A DNA stretch of 38,315 bases, from assembly GCA_022823145.1 (NCBI GenBank), contig JAJDXS010000081.1, positions 1 to 38,315 of the forward strand, written 5' to 3'. Position 1 is the first letter of the stretch, and every line of letters starts with the position of its first letter. Both the position numbers and the translations under genes were made by a program. A model generated the notes under the pieces. The model made no database searches and was not told where the DNA came from. It was given only the letters and a program-made list of their open reading frames with translations. Below are positions 24,577 through 33,261 of the stretch, one piece after another. The DNA comes from Gemmatimonadota bacterium. Its GTDB lineage: Bacteria; Gemmatimonadota; Gemmatimonadetes; Longimicrobiales; Gaopeijiaceae.

Positions 24577-26543
24577 AGCACGCGTGGCTGACCTGGCTCC
24601 TCCTCGCGGGCCTCGTGGTGGTGTTCACCGGCGCGCGGGTGCTCGAAGGGATCGAGTGGCTGCACCTGCCCCTCATCATCTTGGGCAGCGGCGCGGTGCT
24701 CACGGCCGCGGTATGGCGTGTCGCGGTGTGGCGTGGGACGGAAGGCGCCGGGCGTTCGGTCGAAGCGGTGTTTGCTCTGGGATATGCAGGCTGCGCGTTG
24801 GCTTTGGCGGGCTACGTCCCCGGCACCGAAGGCGGGCTTGAGCTGCTCGGCGTGGAGTTTGAAGGGGTCAGGGACGAGATCCGCTTCCGGCGCTTCTTTC
24901 TCGTGGCTTCCCCCATCCTGCTGGGCGCGTCGCTCTTCCCCGTTTTGGGCGCTCAGTGGGCCCTGGCGAAGGGCGGCACGCGCGGGGCGCTCCTGGTCGA
25001 CGCCATGCGAGTGCGGGAGACCGTCGCCAACACCCTGAGCGTGGCGCTGGCGGGCTCGACGCTCATGCTGATCGGCTACATTGCTTCGGCGCTCAACCAG
25101 ACCGCCGACTTCAGCTACTTCAAGACAGCCACACCGGGCGAGTCGGTGCGCGAGATCGTGCGCAACATGGACGGCACGCTCGACGCGGCGCTCTTCTTCC
25201 CCGAGGTCAACGCGGTCAAGGACGAGGTGCGCAACTACCTCGACGAGTTGTCGCGGGCCACGGGCAAGGTCACGATCGCCGAATACGACCGTTACGCGAA
25301 TCCCGAGGCCGCGGCCGACTACAACGCGAGAAGCGACGACGGGCAGCTCTTCCTCCGCTTCGACGGCCGCACTGAGCAGATCGGCTTCCTGCTCGACCTG
25401 GACGATGCGCGTGGAAGGCTCCGGATCCTGGACAGCTACGTGCAGCAGGCGCTCCTGCAACTGAACCGGTCGCGTCGCTTCGCGTACCTGACGAAGGGTC
25501 ACGGCGAGTTCAACGACCCCATTTCGGCCGATGAGCCCGAGCCGGACGAGCCGCCCTCGCTGAGGGAGCCATGGCGTCCCGGGATGGAGAACGAATTCGA
25601 CCAGGGCCCGCCCCCCCGCGTGCTGCGCGAGATGCTCGATTTCCTCAACTACGAGGTGCGCGACATCGGGATCGGCGAGGGACTGGGCGAGCGGATCCCC
25701 GACGACGCGGCGATGGTCATGATCCTGGGGCCGCAGCATGCGTTTCTCGACGCCGAGATGAATTCCATTCGGAACTACCTGGACCGGGGCGGTTCGCTGC
25801 TGGTCGCCATGGAGCCCGGCTCCGAGTTCCAGCTGGAAGAACTCCGCGACCATCTGGGCGTCGAATACAATCCCGCCATGACGATCGACGACCAGCGCTT
25901 CCTTCCCGGCAATCCGCCGACCATCGCCGACCGGCGCTTCATCATCACGAACCGGTTCTCGACCCATCCGTCGGTGACCACCGCGGGCCGCAGCGGGAAC
26001 GAAATCGTCATGATCGGCCCCGGCAGCTTCACGGTCGCCGACAGCGTGCCGGGCCTCCGCACCAATCTGATCATCAACTCCATGCCGTCGAGCTACGCCG
26101 ACCTGAACGGCGACTACCGCTTCGACGAGGGGACCGAAGTACAGGACAGGTACGGTCTGGCGGCCGCGATCGAGTGGGTCGGGATCGACGCGGCGGCGGA
26201 CTCGGCAAACCCCGACACGCCGGAAGACACCCGGCAACCGGGCATGCGCGCGCTCCTTTACGGAGACGCCGAGATGTTCGCCGACCTGGTTCTGGCCTTT
26301 CCGCTCAATGGCTCCGTGGTAGCGGACGGAATCCGCTGGCTGGGAGGCGAAGAGGACTTCGCGGGCGAGGTGGTATCGGAGGAGGACGTGCCCATCCAGC
26401 ACACGCAGTCCGAGAACGTGGCCTGGTTCTACGCAATCATCTTCGGGGCACCGGCGCTGGTGATGGGTGTGGGGATCTTCATCCTGTACGGCCGCCGGAA
26501 GGTTGCGCCCGGCGAGCCGGAGTCGGAGGAGGTCTCCTCGTGA
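24567..26543 (+). CDS. GldG-like ABC transporter auxiliary membrane protein
   Basis: A 658-residue protein. The N-terminal part has several membrane segments (within about 5-175). A large extracytoplasmic domain (about 190-620) of the ABC-type auxiliary (GldG) kind follows, with a glutamine-amidotransferase-like fold region around M-V-M-I-L-G-P-Q and L-D-R-G-G-S-L-L-V-A-M-E-P. A final membrane helix (F-Y-A-I-I-F-G-A-P-A-L-V-M-G) and a short cytoplasmic tail end it. ATG 24567 has GGAGG at ideal spacing; ATG 24573 in an ATGA overlap is the alternative. In Bacteroidota, GldA, GldF and GldG are needed for gliding and surface secretion; here gliding cannot be assumed. Confidence 0.9.
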   Translation: MGMKHAWLTWLLLAGLVVVFTGARVLEGIEWLHLPLIILGSGAVLTAAVWRVAVWRGTEGAGRSVEAVFALGYAGCALALAGYVPGTEGGLELLGVEFEGVRDEIRFRRFFLVASPILLGASLFPVLGAQWALAKGGTRGALLVDAMRVRETVANTLSVALAGSTLMLIGYIASALNQTADFSYFKTATPGESVREIVRNMDGTLDAALFFPEVNAVKDEVRNYLDELSRATGKVTIAEYDRYANPEAAADYNARSDDGQLFLRFDGRTEQIGFLLDLDDARGRLRILDSYVQQALLQLNRSRRFAYLTKGHGEFNDPISADEPEPDEPPSLREPWRPGMENEFDQGPPPRVLREMLDFLNYEVRDIGIGEGLGERIPDDAAMVMILGPQHAFLDAEMNSIRNYLDRGGSLLVAMEPGSEFQLEELRDHLGVEYNPAMTIDDQRFLPGNPPTIADRRFIITNRFSTHPSVTTAGRSGNEIVMIGPGSFTVADSVPGLRTNLIINSMPSSYADLNGDYRFDEGTEVQDRYGLAAAIEWVGIDAAADSANPDTPEDTRQPGMRALLYGDAEMFADLVLAFPLNGSVVADGIRWLGGEEDFAGEVVSEEDVPIQHTQSENVAWFYAIIFGAPALVMGVGIFILYGRRKVAPGEPESEEVSS

Positions 26544-27478
26544 AGACGTTGAAGGTGCACGGTGCGCTCTTCGTTGTGGCCGTCATCGGTGCGTTGCTGA
26601 CGTGGACCCGCGACACGACCAGCGAGGCCGACGAGGGTCGCCCGCTCGTCTGGGAGCGCGACACGACCGACGTGGTGTCGGTGCACTACCGCGCCCCGGA
26701 GATGGATGTGCGGATCCAGCGGCGCACCGACGATGCGGGTTCCTTCCTCTGGGGTATCGAGATCGAGGGAGCGGAATCGACGGACACCCTCGAATACCCG
26801 GTCGGGGCTCCGGGCACCACCCTCGTGGGGCGTCTCGCGAACCTGAGAGTCATTCGCGACCTGGGCCGGCTGTCGCCGGAGATGGTGGAGGGGTTCGGCC
26901 TGGACGACGCCACGGAGACGGTCGAGGTGGAGTTCGTCGACGAGCGGCGCCTGCTGGCGGTGGGCGACTCGGCGTTCGGCGGTCAGGACCGGTACGCGCT
27001 GGAGCCCGCCACGGGTGCCGGGTACGTGATCGCCGCCGATATCACGCGCCCGTTGTCGATCGGTGAAGGGGCGTTGCGGGAGCGCTGGCTGCACCGCTTC
27101 ATGGACGACGAGGTGGCGACGGTGCGGATCGCGGTCCCCGGCGGCGGCGCGCGGGAGATGGCACGGACCGAAGACGGGGAGTGGACCGAAGTGGACGGCG
27201 ACATTCCCGACCCAGCCTTTGCCAACTTCATGCAGCGGGTCGACCAGCTCGCCATCGGCGGCTACGGCGCCGAGCCGGGCCCACTCAGCACACAGTCACT
27301 TCTGCGAGTGGACTACCTGGACGCAGCCGGTGAGCAGCTGGGCTTCGTCGAAATCTTCCACGACGATCTTGCCGAGCAGGACCCCTACTTCATACGGAGC
27401 GAGACCACCAGAATCGTGGCATTTGCGGTAACCTCGCTCGCCGAGCGGGTGCGGGAAGGGCTCGGGGAGGTATTCTAG
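26540..27478 (+). CDS. DUF4340 domain protein, GldG partner
   Basis: A 312-residue protein anchored by one N-terminal membrane helix (F-V-V-A-V-I-G-A-L-L-T-W). The rest is a DUF4340-type extracytoplasmic domain: repeated beta-strands, L-R-V-I-R-D-L-G-R-L near 105, F-G-L-D-D-A-T-E-T-V-E-V and a second related half. Genes of this kind usually follow GldG-like genes, as here. The start is GTG in a GTGA overlap with the GldG stop, with a strong GGAGGAGG upstream. The frame is open nearly 1 kb upstream, but that part shadows the GldG gene. The family's biochemical role is unknown. Confidence 0.88.
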   Translation: MKTLKVHGALFVVAVIGALLTWTRDTTSEADEGRPLVWERDTTDVVSVHYRAPEMDVRIQRRTDDAGSFLWGIEIEGAESTDTLEYPVGAPGTTLVGRLANLRVIRDLGRLSPEMVEGFGLDDATETVEVEFVDERRLLAVGDSAFGGQDRYALEPATGAGYVIAADITRPLSIGEGALRERWLHRFMDDEVATVRIAVPGGGAREMARTEDGEWTEVDGDIPDPAFANFMQRVDQLAIGGYGAEPGPLSTQSLLRVDYLDAAGEQLGFVEIFHDDLAEQDPYFIRSETTRIVAFAVTSLAERVREGLGEVF

Positions 27479-27480
27479 AT

Positions 27481-27509
27481 TTGCGCGCGCACGATGTGCT
27501 CCGTACTAT
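27481..27509 (+). promoter_or_regulatory. Candidate sigma70-type promoter of susC
   Basis: TTGCGC (27481-27486), a 17-base spacer and TACTAT (27504-27509) lie 109 bases before the susC-like start. Spacing and -10 are good, the -35 partial. Confidence 0.45.
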
Positions 27510-27530
27510 GTCGAGGTTACAGATCAGCCA

Positions 27531-27556
27531 TTACCGCAGAACCATGGCGGTAACGA
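27531..27556 (+). promoter_or_regulatory. Inverted repeat with GGTAACGA word, candidate operator
   Basis: TTACCGC (27531-27537) and GCGGTAA (27547-27553) are perfect arms with a 9-base spacer. The right arm contains the start of GGTAACGA (27549-27556). The dyad starts about 20 bases after the candidate -10, in a position where a bound protein or an RNA hairpin could limit expression. Confidence 0.45.
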
Positions 27557-27617
27557 TAGCGGCGAGCGGCACGGGGCCTTCGCCGCAACCAGTCCCAACT
27601 CCAAAAGGAGAGGCGAC

Positions 27618-30593
27618 ATGACGCAACGCTACAACCTTACCAAGGGAGGGAGGGTCACCTCTCTCCTGGCTGTGGCGGCCGCGGTGGCGTTCCTTCTGCC
27701 GACCCAGGCGGTCGCGCAGGAGGGATCCGTCACCGGCCAGGTCGTTGCGGCTACAACCGGACAGCCCGTCAACGGTGTCCAGATCAACATCATGGACACG
27801 AATCTGGGCGGGCTCTCCAATGTCAGTGGCCGCTTCCTGATTCCGCGCGTACCGGCCGGGACGTACACGGTACAGGCCGTGTACGTCGGCTACGGCACGC
27901 AGACACAGGAAGTCACGGTTTCACCAGGTGGCACGGCAAGCGTCCAGTTCTCGCTGGAAGTCTCGGCCGTCGCCATGGACGAACTGATCGTCACCGGGAC
28001 GGCCGGCGCGGTGGAGCGGCGGAAGCTGGGAACGTCGGCGGCGTCGCTGGATATTGCGGCCGTCGAAGAAGTCACTCCGCTTGCCAGCTTCGGCCAGGCG
28101 CTTGAAGGGCGCATTCCGGGCGTCCGCTCGATCGGCACCGTCGGCGGCGTGGGCGCGGGGCGCGAACTGAGGATCCGCGGTACGGACTCGTTCAGCCTTG
28201 GACAGCGTCCCGTGATCTACATCGACGGAGTTCGCGTTGATGCGCGCCAACGGGAATGGGGCAGTTCGGCCGGTGGCTCGACAACCTGCTGCGCCTTCAG
28301 CGGCGGCGCGGGCGAGGATCGGCTCTCCGACCTGAACCCCGATGAGATCGACCGTGTCGAGGTTCTGAAGGGGCCCGCGGCGGCGACGCTCTACGGATCC
28401 GAGGCGTCCGGCGGCGTTATCCAGATCTTCACCAAGCGCGGCCGCAGCAACAGCCCGGCCAACTTCTCGCTGAACGTGACGACCGGATTCAACGAGCACA
28501 GAAAGAACTTCCCGACCAGCCTGCGGGACAACTTCCGCGGCCCGGACGGGACGGTGGCGCTGGATCCCAACGAGTCACTGATCGAGAAGGGCCTCATCAA
28601 CACCTACGACCTGACGGTCGACGGCGGTGGGGAAGAGGTGACCTATTTCGTGTCCGGCGGCTTCGCCTACGAGGAAGGCTCGCTCAAGCCCAACGACCAG
28701 AAGAAAGCCAACCTGCGCGTCAATCTCAACTGGACGGCGGGCGAGAACCTGACCATCGGGGTAACCTCGGGGTATGTCAGGAATCGGATCTGGGCGGTGC
28801 AGTCGGGGAACAACTGGCTCGGGATCTATACGAACGCGCTCCTGACCAACCCGCTGAACGCTACAGCGGAGGAGCCCTACGGCGGCGGCCTCGACGTGAA
28901 CGTGGCCGATGCCCAGGCGCTCGAGACATTCTCCGATGCAGACCGCTGGACCGGATCGATCAACGTCAACTACAATCCGCTTCCCAACTTCAGCCACCGG
29001 GCCACCTTCGGTCTCGACGCGGTCGCCGACCAGAAGACCCGGTGGATGCCCTTCGGTCGTCACTACACCTACATCGGCCGGAATGGCGAGCGGAACATCG
29101 GATACCGGCAGGCCCGCAAATTCACGGCCGAGTATATCGGCAACCTCGACTGGAACCTGCCCTTGCTTGGCGACCTGGGTGGAACCCTCGCTTTCGGTTC
29201 ACAGGGATACTGGGACATCATCTCGACCTCGATGGCCACGGGTAAGGACTACGCCGGTGAGGGTGTGACGACCGTTTCCGGTGCGGCGAGAACGTTCGCC
29301 GGCGAGACCTTCTTCGAGGAGGTCAACATCGGTGCGTTCGTGCAAAACCGGTTCGATTTCAACAACCTCTTCGTGACCGGCGCCGTACGCATCGACGGGA
29401 ACAGCGCATTCGGAGTCAACTATGGCTTCCAGATCTATCCCAAGGTCGACGCGGCCTACAACCTGCCAGCCAGCATGTTGCCCGGTCTGGTCAGCAGCGC
29501 GAAGTTCCGCGGTGCGGTAGGAATGGCCGGCAAGGCGCCTGGAGCCTTCGACCAGTTCCAGACATACGTACCGAACACCGTTCTCGACGACCTGGCCGGC
29601 GTGGCTCCCAGCAACCCCGGGAACGCCGATCTGGAGCCGGAAAACAAGATCGAATACGAAGGCGGCCTCGAAATGGGGCTTTGGAACGACCGGATCGGCG
29701 TGGACGCAACCTACTGGCACGCGATGACACAGAACGCGCTCCTCAGGATTGCACTGCCGCCCAGTGAAGGGTTCAGCTCAAGCCGGCTTGAGAACGTCGG
29801 GGAAATCCTCAACAGGGGCGTCGAACTGGCTGTCAACGCCACGATCATAGACCAGAGCAGCTTCCGCTGGTCCACCGGCGCGAATTTCGAGTGGATTCAC
29901 AACGAGATTCTGGACCTCGGACCGACTGCCATCGACGACTCTTTGGCGGTATACGACGCCAATGGTCAGTTGACGGGCTGGAACTACCACAAGAGCCTCG
30001 GCGGCAACTACGCGGGTCTCCCCATCTTTGAGCAGCGAAGCCGAGTCATCACAGGTTGGGATCCCACTACCCGCCGACACAGCCGCTCGGCATACCTCAC
30101 CTATGTCGGGAACCAGCAACCGGAACAGCTGGCCTCCATCTTCAACGACTTTGCTATCGGCCAGTCGCTGAGAGTCGCCGTCCAGTTCCGTGGCGAGTGG
30201 GGTGCCGTGATGAGCAACTCGGATCGCGGTTACGGGGTTCGTCAGCTCGCTTACGACGAGTACCTCGAGCTTCTGGGACCCGGCGGCGAGCGGACACCGG
30301 CCAGTGACTCGCTGCTCGACATGTTCAGGCTCCTCTATCCGATCGACAAGAGGGACCACATCCGACTGCAGGAGTTGTCCGTTTCCTATGTGCTCCCGGC
30401 GGATCTGATGGGCTCCCTCGGACTGGGCCGCTCCTCGTTGACGCTGTCAGGCTACAACCTCCACTGGTGGGACGACTGCCACTGCCCGGACCCGAACCAG
30501 CAGTACAGGGGTGGCGACGACTTCAGCACGTCGCCCTTCCTCGGGTTGCCGCAACCGAGGCGTTTCATACTGTCGTTCAAGACAAGATTCTAG
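27618..30593 (+). CDS. SusC/RagA-type TonB-dependent outer-membrane transporter
   Basis: A 991-residue outer-membrane protein. A signal peptide ends near A-V-A-Q (34). A carboxypeptidase-regulatory-like domain (about 37-115, V-T-G-Q-V-V-A-A-T-T-G-Q-P-V) is followed by the plug (about 130-275, with R-I-P-G-V-R-S, V-I-Y-I-D-G-V-R-V and the SusC-typical V-E-V-L-K-G-P-A-A-A-T-L-Y-G). The barrel runs to a terminal Phe (F-K-T-R-F). An adjacent Cys pair (T-T-C-C-A) lies in the plug, which is unusual. The ATG has AAAGGAGA upstream. With the SusD lipoprotein next door it forms an uptake pair for oligomers too large for porins; peptides or glycans are both possible. Confidence 0.95.
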   Translation: MTQRYNLTKGGRVTSLLAVAAAVAFLLPTQAVAQEGSVTGQVVAATTGQPVNGVQINIMDTNLGGLSNVSGRFLIPRVPAGTYTVQAVYVGYGTQTQEVTVSPGGTASVQFSLEVSAVAMDELIVTGTAGAVERRKLGTSAASLDIAAVEEVTPLASFGQALEGRIPGVRSIGTVGGVGAGRELRIRGTDSFSLGQRPVIYIDGVRVDARQREWGSSAGGSTTCCAFSGGAGEDRLSDLNPDEIDRVEVLKGPAAATLYGSEASGGVIQIFTKRGRSNSPANFSLNVTTGFNEHRKNFPTSLRDNFRGPDGTVALDPNESLIEKGLINTYDLTVDGGGEEVTYFVSGGFAYEEGSLKPNDQKKANLRVNLNWTAGENLTIGVTSGYVRNRIWAVQSGNNWLGIYTNALLTNPLNATAEEPYGGGLDVNVADAQALETFSDADRWTGSINVNYNPLPNFSHRATFGLDAVADQKTRWMPFGRHYTYIGRNGERNIGYRQARKFTAEYIGNLDWNLPLLGDLGGTLAFGSQGYWDIISTSMATGKDYAGEGVTTVSGAARTFAGETFFEEVNIGAFVQNRFDFNNLFVTGAVRIDGNSAFGVNYGFQIYPKVDAAYNLPASMLPGLVSSAKFRGAVGMAGKAPGAFDQFQTYVPNTVLDDLAGVAPSNPGNADLEPENKIEYEGGLEMGLWNDRIGVDATYWHAMTQNALLRIALPPSEGFSSSRLENVGEILNRGVELAVNATIIDQSSFRWSTGANFEWIHNEILDLGPTAIDDSLAVYDANGQLTGWNYHKSLGGNYAGLPIFEQRSRVITGWDPTTRRHSRSAYLTYVGNQQPEQLASIFNDFAIGQSLRVAVQFRGEWGAVMSNSDRGYGVRQLAYDEYLELLGPGGERTPASDSLLDMFRLLYPIDKRDHIRLQELSVSYVLPADLMGSLGLGRSSLTLSGYNLHWWDDCHCPDPNQQYRGGDDFSTSPFLGLPQPRRFILSFKTRF

Positions 30594-30605
30594 GGGAGGC
30601 CGACC

Positions 30606-31901
30606 ATGAACACGTCAAAGCTTAGAGGTTTGACTGCGGTTTCCGTCGGCGTCCTGGCTCTCGGAGCCTGTGACATCCTGACGGTGTCCGACCCGCAGCG
30701 CTACACGGCCGACGACCTGGACAGCGCACTGCCCGCGGTCGCCAACGGCGTCGAGGGCGCCGTGCACGAGGTCATGGACAACTGGGTGGTCTACCGGGCC
30801 CTGCTGGCCGATGTGTACCAGCACACCGGCACCTGGTCCGGATATGACGACACGGACCACGGTCGGATGGACTACACCCGCAACACCCTCGCCGGCACCC
30901 AGAACGCATGGCTTCGGGCCCAATGGTTTGCTGTGGATGCCCAGGCGCGGTTCGAGAGGGTGATGGACGACGGCGAGGCGGCGTCCAGCCCGCTCACGGC
31001 ACAGGTACAGATGAGCGGCGGCATGGCGGACATGTTGAACGGAATGACGTTCTGCGAGTCCGTGGCCGAGCCGACCGGCAAAGTCGTGACCGACATGCAG
31101 ATGCTCGAGCAGGCCGAGCGCAAGCTCACGACCGCCATTTCGAGCGCACAGACTGCCGGCCGGCCGGACTATGCGGCGGCTTCGACCGCCGCGAGAGCGC
31201 AGACCCGGATGATGCTGGGCGATTGGGCGGGTGCCGTGGCCGACGCGTCGGCAGTTCCCGCGGGGTTCTCCTACGACGCGATCTTCAACCAGGAGAGCAT
31301 CAACTGGATCGTGTTGGTGACCACCAAGAACTACAATGAGGCTGCGGGTCTGCTTCACAAGTGGTGGCCGCTGATCACAAAGAGCGACGATCCGGGCTAC
31401 ATGGCCGATCCGCTCAGCGGTATGCCCGACACGCGCCTTCCGGTGTACTTCGACGGCGAAGTGGCGACGGACAACGAGACGCCGCACTACAGCCAGTGGA
31501 AATACAACGGCGAAACCGACGATATCCCGATGCTGCACTCGGACGGGATGCAGCTGATCATCGCCGAAGCGATGGCGCGGAGTGGCGACTTCGCCGGCGC
31601 GACCGGTATTCTCAATCAGTTGCGCGCGGCCGTTGGACTGCCGGGCCACGAGGTGCCGGGAGATCCGACCACGATGGGTGAGATCGTGCTGTGGGAGCGG
31701 TTTGCGGAGCACTTCATGGAGGGGCAGCGCATGGGCGACCTTCACCGGGCCGGAATCGTGCGCGACGTCTTCGAGGCGCTGAACGATCCGGATCGACTCG
31801 GGGTCGGGCGGCCCACGAAGTTCCCCCTCTCGTCCACCGAAGCGCTGTACAATCCGAACATCGAGAACGACCTGCTGCAGAGGTGTCTGCCCAGGGCATA
31901 G
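30606..31901 (+). CDS. SusD/RagB-type lipoprotein (copy 1)
   Basis: A 431-residue surface lipoprotein with a lipobox ending at Cys22 (L-G-A-C). It is largely helical, with TPR-like segments; A-R-A-Q-T-R-M-M-L-G-D-W, Q-L-I-I-A-E-A and L-N-Q-L-R-A-A-V-G-L are typical of SusD. The late segment L-W-E-R-F-A-E-H-F-M-E-G-Q-R-M-G-D-L-H-R matches the conserved SusD E-R-x-x-E-x-x-x-E-G-x-R-x-x-D motif. It acts as the lid of the SusC channel. The ATG lies 12 bases after susC with GGGAGG between. It is followed by a strong stem-loop and a second SusD. Confidence 0.93.
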   Translation: MNTSKLRGLTAVSVGVLALGACDILTVSDPQRYTADDLDSALPAVANGVEGAVHEVMDNWVVYRALLADVYQHTGTWSGYDDTDHGRMDYTRNTLAGTQNAWLRAQWFAVDAQARFERVMDDGEAASSPLTAQVQMSGGMADMLNGMTFCESVAEPTGKVVTDMQMLEQAERKLTTAISSAQTAGRPDYAAASTAARAQTRMMLGDWAGAVADASAVPAGFSYDAIFNQESINWIVLVTTKNYNEAAGLLHKWWPLITKSDDPGYMADPLSGMPDTRLPVYFDGEVATDNETPHYSQWKYNGETDDIPMLHSDGMQLIIAEAMARSGDFAGATGILNQLRAAVGLPGHEVPGDPTTMGEIVLWERFAEHFMEGQRMGDLHRAGIVRDVFEALNDPDRLGVGRPTKFPLSSTEALYNPNIENDLLQRCLPRA

Positions 31902-31931
31902 TTCCCTGAGGCGGAGGCCTCGCTGGTCAAT

Positions 31932-31969
31932 GATGGGCGCGACCCGCCGGGACGGGGGTCGCGCCCATC
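31932..31969 (+). terminator. Strong stem-loop between the two SusD genes
   Basis: GATGGGCGCGACCC (31932-31945) and GGGTCGCGCCCATC (31956-31969) form a perfect 14-base-pair stem with a 10-base loop, 30 bases after the first SusD stop. No U-run follows, so it may be a partial terminator, an RNA-stabilising hairpin or an attenuator that lowers expression of the second SusD. Confidence 0.7.
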
Positions 31970-32013
31970 GCGCTATTGAGGAGAAGAATATCCTTCCGGA
32001 TCGGGATAGTGCC

Positions 32014-33243
32014 GTGAAGTCGTCAACGCAGAGTACACGAGTTGGCACACTGTTGGCCGCCACGATTGGTGTTTGTGGCTGCGGCGACCTTCTGACGGTC
32101 TCGGACCCGAACCAAATCACCAGCGACGAACTTGACTCACAGCTTCCCCTTGTCGCGAACGGCGTCGAGGGATCCTTTCACCAGGAGATCGATGTCTGGG
32201 TCGTGTACCAGGCGTTGCTGGCGGACGTGTACCAGAGCACGGACACGTCTTCAACTCTGAAGAACATCGACCTGGGGCGCGTGAGTGGCCTCGAGTCGGG
32301 CTGGATCGGAAACGCCTGGACACGGACCCTGGGGGCCGCGCGGGATGCGGAGGAACGGTTTGTGCGGGTCCTCGGTGAGGCGGGAGCTGCGAGCAGCCCA
32401 TTCACTGCCCAGGTGCGCCTGACCGTGGGGCTCGCGGAACTCTATCTCGGTATGACGTTTTGTGAATGGCAGACGGTCCCGATCGACGCAATCGTGTCGG
32501 ACCGCCAGTTGCTGTTGCAGGCGGAACGCACCTTGACGGATGCGATCGGCGTGGCTCGGCTTGCCCAGCGACCCGAGTACGAAACGGCGGCGAGGGCCGC
32601 CAGGGCTCAGGCGCACCTCTTGCTCGAACATTGGGGTGGGGCCGAGTCCGACGCGTCCGCAATACCCGCGGGATTCTCGTACGACGCGGCATTCCCCCAG
32701 GACGCCAACCGGGTCGTCCGATTGAGCAATAGGGACCATCGGCGAGCCGCGGGCCTGATGTACAAGTGGTGGCCCCTGATCGAGACCGGCGATGAACCGG
32801 GCCACATGATGGACCCGTGGACCGGACGGCCGGACCCCCGCATTCCCGTGTTCCATGCCGGTGAGGTGGGTGACGACATGGAGACGCCGTACTACAGCCA
32901 ATGGAAATACAAGGCACTGGACGACGGCATCCCCCTTGTTCATTTCGACCTGATGCGTCTGATCGTGGCGGAAGCGAGAGCGCGCGTCGGGGACTACGCC
33001 GGGGCGACCGGGATTCTGAACGAGTTGCGGGCGTCGGTCGGGCTGTCGGCGCACGCCATACCGTCCACCGGCGAGGCGATGGCGGAACTGGTTCTTTGGG
33101 AGCGCTTTGCCGAACTGTTCATGGAGGGCCAGCGGCTCGTTGACCTTCACCGATTCGGTCTGATGCGAGGCGTGTTCGAGGCCCTGCAGGACCCGGCACG
33201 CCCTGGGGAGGGGCGCCCCTCCAAGTGGGGTAGCGGCTGCTAG
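32014..33243 (+). CDS. SusD/RagB-type lipoprotein (copy 2, without its own SusC)
   Basis: A 409-residue paralogue of the preceding SusD. Shared stretches include L-L-T-V-S-D-P, V-A-N-G-V-E-G, W-V-V-Y-x-A-L-L-A-D-V-Y-Q, Y-S-Q-W-K-Y and L-W-E-R-F-A-E-x-F-M-E-G-Q-R. It stops about 24 residues before the end of copy 1, losing that C-terminal tail. GTG 32014 is chosen because it starts the lipoprotein signal (lipobox near V-C-G-C); the open frame back to 31930 runs through the stem-loop and is unlikely to be translated. A GAGGAG lies too far upstream, so initiation may be weak. It may offer an alternative lid with different ligand preference for the same SusC, or be a decaying copy. Confidence 0.88.
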   Translation: MKSSTQSTRVGTLLAATIGVCGCGDLLTVSDPNQITSDELDSQLPLVANGVEGSFHQEIDVWVVYQALLADVYQSTDTSSTLKNIDLGRVSGLESGWIGNAWTRTLGAARDAEERFVRVLGEAGAASSPFTAQVRLTVGLAELYLGMTFCEWQTVPIDAIVSDRQLLLQAERTLTDAIGVARLAQRPEYETAARAARAQAHLLLEHWGGAESDASAIPAGFSYDAAFPQDANRVVRLSNRDHRRAAGLMYKWWPLIETGDEPGHMMDPWTGRPDPRIPVFHAGEVGDDMETPYYSQWKYKALDDGIPLVHFDLMRLIVAEARARVGDYAGATGILNELRASVGLSAHAIPSTGEAMAELVLWERFAELFMEGQRLVDLHRFGLMRGVFEALQDPARPGEGRPSKWGSGC

Positions 33244-33261
33244 TCTAGGCCTGACCCCGTT

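Noticed and set aside
26540..27478. Upstream extension of the DUF4340 frame to 25571
   Set aside because: The extra 323 codons overlap the GldG-like gene in another frame and have Arg-rich shadow composition; a strong ribosome site marks GTG 26540.
31930..32013. N-terminal extension of the second SusD to ATG 31930
   Set aside because: The extension runs through a perfect stem-loop, is rich in Arg/Asp and puts the lipoprotein signal far from the N-terminus; GTG 32014 fits better.
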